Shown here in pieces: positions 6,618-9,932 of a stretch of 9,932 nt of DNA. The notes beneath the pieces are model-generated. The model saw only the letters and a list, made by a program, of their open reading frames with translations. It made no database searches and was not told where the DNA came from. Each line of letters starts with the position of its first letter. Position 1 is the stretch's first letter. Position numbers and translations under genes: made by a program. The DNA is from Acidobacteriota bacterium (GTDB taxonomy: Bacteria; Acidobacteriota; Terriglobia; Terriglobales; Acidobacteriaceae): contig JAJYZK010000084.1 in NCBI GenBank assembly GCA_021799945.1, positions 1 to 9,932 on the forward strand, given 5' to 3'.

Positions 6618-7880
6618 TTGCCGGATACCCTTGCGGAGTTGGAGGCCGGCGGAGGGCTCGCCGAAGCGGGATCCGCCGGATGGCCCTATGCCGTTGCAGC
6701 CGGCATTCTAGGCTGGGTTCTCGACGCCTTCGATTTCTTCGTTCTCATCTTCCTGTTCGATACCCTGGCCGCCCACTTCCGGGTGGGCAAGTCCGCCATC
6801 GTTTACTCGCTCACGCTCACCCTGGCCATGCGCCCGCTGGGCGCGCTGCTCTTCGGGGCCCTTGCGGACCGTTACGGACGCAAGCTTCCTCTCATCGGCT
6901 GCGTGATCTACTTCTCCGCCGTAACGGTGCTGAGCGGTTTCGCGCCCAATTACCTTTTCTTCCTCGCAATGCGCGGCCTGTATGGGATCGGCATGGGCGG
7001 CTATTGGGGGATCGGGGCCTCGTACGCGATGGAAAGCGCGCCGCGCGCCCGGCGAGGCCTGCTCTCCGGCGTCATGCAGAGCGGCTACCCGTTCGGCTAC
7101 CTGCTGGCGGCCGTGGCCATGCTCACCGTGGCTCCAGCCTTCGGGTGGAGGCCGCTGTTTGTCGTGGGCTCGGGCCTTGCCGCGCTGATCGTCGTTCTCA
7201 CGGCCCTGGCCCCGGAGTCGCGGTCCTGGCAGGTGCATCGCCCGCCTTCCATGGGCAGCATGATGCGCGCGGCGACCGGCCACTTCGGCATTTTCTTTTA
7301 CCTGCTGCTGGTGATGACCGCGATGACCTGCCTGTCGCATGGAACGCAGGACCTGTACCCCGACTTTCTCCAGTCCATTCCGGCCCTGCATGGCCGCAAG
7401 GTGCTGGGCCTGCGGATGCTCTTCGGCATCCCCATCCTTTACAACGCCGGCGCGATCCTGGGAGCGCTTTGGTTTGGAGCGCTTTCCGAGCGCTCGGGCC
7501 GCCGGCGCTCGCTGATCTTCGCGGTGCTGCTGGCGCTGGCCTCGATTCCCGCCTGGGCCTTCGGAGCCACCATGCCGGCGCTGGTGCTGGGATCCTTTTT
7601 CATGCAGGCGGGCGTGCAGGGCGCCTTCGGCATCATTCCCGCGCACCTCATCGAGCTTTCGCCGGCCGCGGTGCGCAGCCTATTTCCCGGATTTGTCTAT
7701 CAACTCGGCGTGCTGCTCTCCTCTCCCGCCGTGTCGGTCGAGTACGCTCTGCGCGACCATCTGGGATACCCCCGGGCGCTGGCGGCCTTCGAGCTGTGCG
7801 TGATCGTTTCGCTCCTGCTGCTCTTCGGATTCGGCCCGGAACGGCGCGGGCGCGATCTGCTTCGCCGCGAAGAGGCCTGA
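6618..7880 (+). CDS. MFS monocarboxylate/lactate permease, SHS (Jen1/NanT-like) family
   Basis: A 420-residue inner-membrane transporter of the major facilitator superfamily. About twelve hydrophobic helices can be counted: roughly 24-46, 59-80, 91-107, 112-133, 148-172, 178-197, 222-241, 265-287, 297-315, 319-340, 356-374 and 387-406. The MFS loop 2-3 motif is GALADRYGRK at 80-89. GWVLDAFDFF (32-41), LTLAMRPLGA (67-76) and the block around GMGGYWGIGASYAMES (125-140) are typical of the sialate:H+ symporter family, which includes yeast lactate/pyruvate carrier Jen1 and bacterial NanT. The Jen1 signature core is present as SHGTQD at 240-245, but the flanking conserved Asn and Thr are Thr237 and Asp249. 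Proton-coupled uptake of lactate, pyruvate or a similar acid is the best guess. The start is TTG with a strong ribosome binding site. It follows gatB by 23 bases and ends 9 bases from a convergent gene. Confidence 0.92.
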   Translation: MPDTLAELEAGGGLAEAGSAGWPYAVAAGILGWVLDAFDFFVLIFLFDTLAAHFRVGKSAIVYSLTLTLAMRPLGALLFGALADRYGRKLPLIGCVIYFSAVTVLSGFAPNYLFFLAMRGLYGIGMGGYWGIGASYAMESAPRARRGLLSGVMQSGYPFGYLLAAVAMLTVAPAFGWRPLFVVGSGLAALIVVLTALAPESRSWQVHRPPSMGSMMRAATGHFGIFFYLLLVMTAMTCLSHGTQDLYPDFLQSIPALHGRKVLGLRMLFGIPILYNAGAILGALWFGALSERSGRRRSLIFAVLLALASIPAWAFGATMPALVLGSFFMQAGVQGAFGIIPAHLIELSPAAVRSLFPGFVYQLGVLLSSPAVSVEYALRDHLGYPRALAAFELCVIVSLLLLFGFGPERRGRDLLRREEA

Positions 7881-7889
7881 CGCTCCCGC

Positions 7890-8651
7890 TCACAGATCCA
7901 TCTTTTTGAAGATGCGGCCGGGAATCGCGCGAACCGCAAACAGGATGGGGGCCCAGAACCAGGGAAGATAGGCCACATCGCGGCGGCGCTCGACGGCCCG
8001 CACGATCCCCCTGGCCACCCGCTCGGGGGAGGCGAAGAGCCGTGACCGCGGCAGGCGCGATGTCATGGCGGTGACCACCAGGCCCGGCTTGAGGGTGAGC
8101 ACATGCACGCCCTCCCGGTCCACACGGTTGCGCAGCCCGTCGAGAAGGGCGTTGAGCCCGGCCTTCGAAGCTCCGTAGACATAATTGCTCTTGCGCCCGC
8201 GGTCGCCGGCCACCGAGGAGAGAACCGCCAGCGTCCCCTGACCGCGGGATCGGAAATAATTGGCCAGCCAAGTGGCGAGCGAGGCCGGCGAGATCAGATT
8301 GGTGTGCAGCACGGTCGCGGCGGCGGCGAAGTCCGACTCCGCCGCCGTCTGATCGCCGAGCAGACCATGGGCGATCAGCGCCAGGTCGATCTCGCCCAGC
8401 CGCTCGGCCGCCGCGCTCAGCATCGCCTCGTGCAGAGAGATATCGTCCAGATCCGCCACCCAGGTTTCAGCGGCCGATGCTCCGCGCACCATCAGATCCT
8501 GGGCGACCGAGGTCAGCTTCTCCCGGTTCCTGGCCACCAGAAAAAACCGGGCTCCCCGTCCGGCGAAGATCCGCGCCGTCGCCATGGCGATGCCGGAGGT
8601 CGCGCCAAGCAGAAGAATCCGGTAAGGATATCGCAACGACCTTCTAGGCAC
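7890..8651 (-). CDS. dprE2: DprE2-like SDR: polyprenylphospho-2-keto-pentose reductase
   Basis: A 253-residue short-chain dehydrogenase resembling DprE2, which uses NADH to reduce polyprenyl-phospho-2-keto-erythro-pentofuranose to polyprenyl-phospho-arabinose at the inner membrane. The nucleotide motif is GATSGIA (Gly16 to Ala22; the last Gly of the common motif is Ala). The catalytic residues are complete: Asn118, Ser146 in LSSVAG, Tyr159 and Lys163 in YVYGASKAG. Blocks shared with DprE2 are AHGLLGDQ at 94-101, SSVAGDRGRKSNYVYG at 145-160 and the basic-hydrophobic C-terminus with RAIPGRIFKK (241-250), which may touch the membrane. The start is GTG, with AGAGGG at 8661-8666 (minus strand) 9 bases before it. 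The GTG lies inside the end of the FAD oxidase gene (8-base overlap), implying translational coupling. Other polyprenyl-sugar or unrelated SDR substrates cannot be excluded, but the paired gene makes this the best reading. Confidence 0.85.
   Translation of the reverse strand: MPRRSLRYPYRILLLGATSGIAMATARIFAGRGARFFLVARNREKLTSVAQDLMVRGASAAETWVADLDDISLHEAMLSAAAERLGEIDLALIAHGLLGDQTAAESDFAAAATVLHTNLISPASLATWLANYFRSRGQGTLAVLSSVAGDRGRKSNYVYGASKAGLNALLDGLRNRVDREGVHVLTLKPGLVVTAMTSRLPRSRLFASPERVARGIVRAVERRRDVAYLPWFWAPILFAVRAIPGRIFKKMDL
8644..8651 (-). other. 8-base overlap between oxidase stop and reductase GTG start
   Basis: On the minus strand GTGCCTAG contains the GTG start of the reductase (8651-8649) and the TAG stop of the oxidase (8646-8644). 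Such overlap usually means that ribosomes finishing the first gene start the second, keeping the two enzymes in step. Confidence 0.85.
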
Positions 8652-9932
8652 CGGCGGTCACCCTCTGCCAGAAGCTGGAGCTGAAGGCGGGATCCACATA
8701 GGCGGCGAACCGCCGCCACTGCGGATAAAACTGCTGGAAGTGCGCGGCGCTCATGCGCGCGTCCTTCGCCGGATACATTCTTCCTCCGGCCTCGGCGGTA
8801 ATCTCCGCCAGCCGGTCCAGGAGTTCGAAGCTGGCCCCGGCGCGGATGGGAAAATCCAGCGCCAGGGTGATGCCGGGCATGGGAAACGACATCGTCCCCG
8901 GGGAGGGAAGATCTCCAAAAACCTTGATCACCGCCAGGAAAGAGGCCAGGCCGGAGGCGGTGATGGCCTTGAGGATGCGCAGGATCGCGGTCTGGTCGGC
9001 TGCCCAGGGCAGGATGCACTGGAATTGCAGCAGGCCGTCTTTGCCGTAGAGCCGGTTCCAATGCAGGATGCTGTCGAGCGGAAAGAAAAAGCGCTCGTAA
9101 TCCATCGCGCCGTGCTTCTGCTTGCCGAATTGCCGGTTGTAGTAGAAGGCATTGAACAATCCCACCGTAGTGCGGTTGAGAGCGAAGGCGGGAAGGTCGA
9201 AGGGCAGACTCAGGCTCGATTTTCCCGAAGGCCCCAGCGGGCCCGGCTCCTCGGCATGGTCGCCGGCTAGAAAGATTCCTCGGGCGAAGTTCCAGGCTTG
9301 GGAGACGCAATCGATCCAGGCTACCGTGTACTCGCGCCCCGAGCAGGCCCGGGAGAGCGCCAGAAACTCGTCGATGCCGACGAACTTGGTCGCCTGATAG
9401 CGGATGTTCCGGGAGCGGATGGGCCGCAGTTGCAGTTCGGCCGAGGCGATCAGCCCGGTCAGGCCCATGCCACCGATGGTGGCCGCATACCAGTCGGGGT
9501 TTTCGGCCGGGCCGGCGTGGATTCGGCCGCCGTCGGAGCGGATCAGATCCAAATTGCGGACGAAGCGGCCGAAGGTTCCTGCGAGATGGTGATTCTTGCC
9601 ATGGATATCGTTGGCGATGGCCCCGCCCACCGTCACGTGCTTGGTTCCGGGAATCACGGGCAAAAACCAGCCGCGAGGCACGACGAATTCCAGAATGGAG
9701 GCCAGCGTCACTCCGGCCTCGCACCGGAGGATCCCGTTCTCGGGGTCGAAGGAGATGAACCGGTCGAGGGTCGGCGTGCGCAGCAGGGCGCCGTTCTGCA
9801 GAAGGCATACGTCGCCGTAGCTCCTGCCCATGCCCACCGGCAGCATTTTCATGCCCGGGGAGAGCTTGGGAGGGAAGTCGCCGATCCAATAGAGCGGAAT
9901 CGTCTGCGCAGGGAGCTGCGGGTACCGGCCCC
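8644..9932 (-). CDS. dprE1: DprE1-like FAD-dependent polyprenylphospho-ribose 2'-oxidase, N-terminus outside window
   Basis: An FAD-linked oxidase of the VAO/PCMH fold, like DprE1, which oxidises C2 of polyprenyl-phospho-ribose. The frame stays open from 9852 to the window edge and encodes GRYPQLPAQTIPLYW, matching the WGRYP-type N-terminus of homologues, so the ATG at 9852 is internal and the gene is partial. Numbered from that Met, FAD-site blocks are VGMGRSYGD (6-14), CEAGVTL (44-50), IPGTKHVTVGGAIANDIHGK (67-86) and IGGMGLTG (126-133). The substrate-domain block FLAVIKVFGD, then MSFPMPG and DFPIRAG, aligns with mycobacterial DprE1. The Lys in MYPAKDAR (Lys363) corresponds to Mtb Lys418, while the position of Mtb Cys387 is Ala331. 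The enzyme should use non-covalent FAD; in mycobacteria it faces the periplasm although no signal peptide is visible. It is followed by its presumed partner reductase. Confidence 0.9.
   Translation of the reverse strand, partial: GRYPQLPAQTIPLYWIGDFPPKLSPGMKMLPVGMGRSYGDVCLLQNGALLRTPTLDRFISFDPENGILRCEAGVTLASILEFVVPRGWFLPVIPGTKHVTVGGAIANDIHGKNHHLAGTFGRFVRNLDLIRSDGGRIHAGPAENPDWYAATIGGMGLTGLIASAELQLRPIRSRNIRYQATKFVGIDEFLALSRACSGREYTVAWIDCVSQAWNFARGIFLAGDHAEEPGPLGPSGKSSLSLPFDLPAFALNRTTVGLFNAFYYNRQFGKQKHGAMDYERFFFPLDSILHWNRLYGKDGLLQFQCILPWAADQTAILRILKAITASGLASFLAVIKVFGDLPSPGTMSFPMPGITLALDFPIRAGASFELLDRLAEITAEAGGRMYPAKDARMSAAHFQQFYPQWRRFAAYVDPAFSSSFWQRVTAGA
8661..8666 (-). promoter_or_regulatory. 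Shine-Dalgarno AGAGGG for the GTG-started reductase
   Basis: AGAGGG on the minus strand lies within the last codons of the oxidase gene, 9 bases before the GTG at 8651. It supports this start over later in-frame Met codons, which would remove the first beta strand of the Rossmann fold. Confidence 0.55.

Noticed and set aside
6563..7909. 448-codon plus-strand frame overlapping the permease
   Set aside because: It lacks hydrophobic helices and is Arg/His-rich, while the TTG-started frame gives a complete twelve-helix permease with family motifs.
7899..7914. Hairpin CATCTT-TTTG-AAGATG as a terminator
   Set aside because: The 6-base stem lies inside the last codons of the reductase gene, is AT-weak and is not followed by a T-tract on either strand.
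9850..9852. ATG at 9852 as the start of the FAD oxidase
   Set aside because: The frame continues upstream to the window edge with family-like residues (GRYP...IPLYWIGD), so this Met is internal.
8513..9889. 458-codon minus-strand frame over the FAD oxidase
   Set aside because: It is an alternative frame of the DprE1-like gene with no conserved motif; the real frame is 8644-9932.
1..9932. CRISPR, insertion sequence, toxin-antitoxin or phage-defence locus
   Set aside because: No regularly spaced repeats, transposase motifs, terminal inverted repeats or defence domains were seen on either strand; nearly all coding space is taken up by recognisable metabolic and housekeeping genes.

Overview
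The window is GC-rich bacterial chromosome (roughly two thirds G+C by eye) with tightly packed genes and ATG, GTG and TTG starts. The gene content (a TPR protein of a type I associate with Solibacter-like Acidobacteriota, an orphan gatB implying indirect tRNA amidation, and a DprE1/DprE2-like pair outside an actinobacterial setting) suggests a Gram-negative soil bacterium, perhaps Acidobacteriota. That placement is inference; no rRNA or other marker is present to settle it.

Layout, left to right. (1) 2-667, +: the 3' part of a tetratricopeptide-repeat gene interrupted by an in-frame TAG at 197-199, most likely a pseudogene. (2) 668-994: a 327-base gap with a tandem palindromic 11-mer. (3) 995-7880, +: six co-directional genes: short/branched-chain-type acyl-CoA dehydrogenase, D-2-hydroxyacid dehydrogenase, NAPE-PLD/UlaG-like metallo-beta-lactamase-fold hydrolase, a quinoid-dihydropteridine-reductase-like SDR, GatB, and a Jen1-like (SHS family) monocarboxylate MFS permease. 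Gaps are 45, 60, 69, 146 and 23 bases, so the run could be one or two transcription units; the widest gap, before gatB, is the likeliest break. (4) 7890-9932, -: a convergent two-gene unit, a DprE2-like reductase preceded by a DprE1-like FAD oxidase. Their reading frames overlap by 8 bases, and the oxidase runs off the right edge without its N-terminus.

How the genes work together: the oxidase/reductase pair is the clearest functional unit. In the known pathway DprE1 oxidises and DprE2 reduces C2 of a polyprenyl-phospho-ribose, giving polyprenyl-phospho-arabinose, the lipid-linked D-arabinofuranose donor. The left-hand genes look metabolic (acyl-CoA oxidation, 2-hydroxyacid/2-oxoacid exchange, monocarboxylate uptake), but no single pathway linking them can be shown from sequence. 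GatB is housekeeping translation machinery and its partners GatA and GatC are not here.

I found no mobile element, CRISPR array, RNA gene or clear phage/defence system. The points most worth a second look are the DprE1/DprE2 pair with Ala at the benzothiazinone-cysteine position, the SDR whose catalytic Ser is Ala as in dihydropteridine reductase, and the nonsense-interrupted TPR gene.
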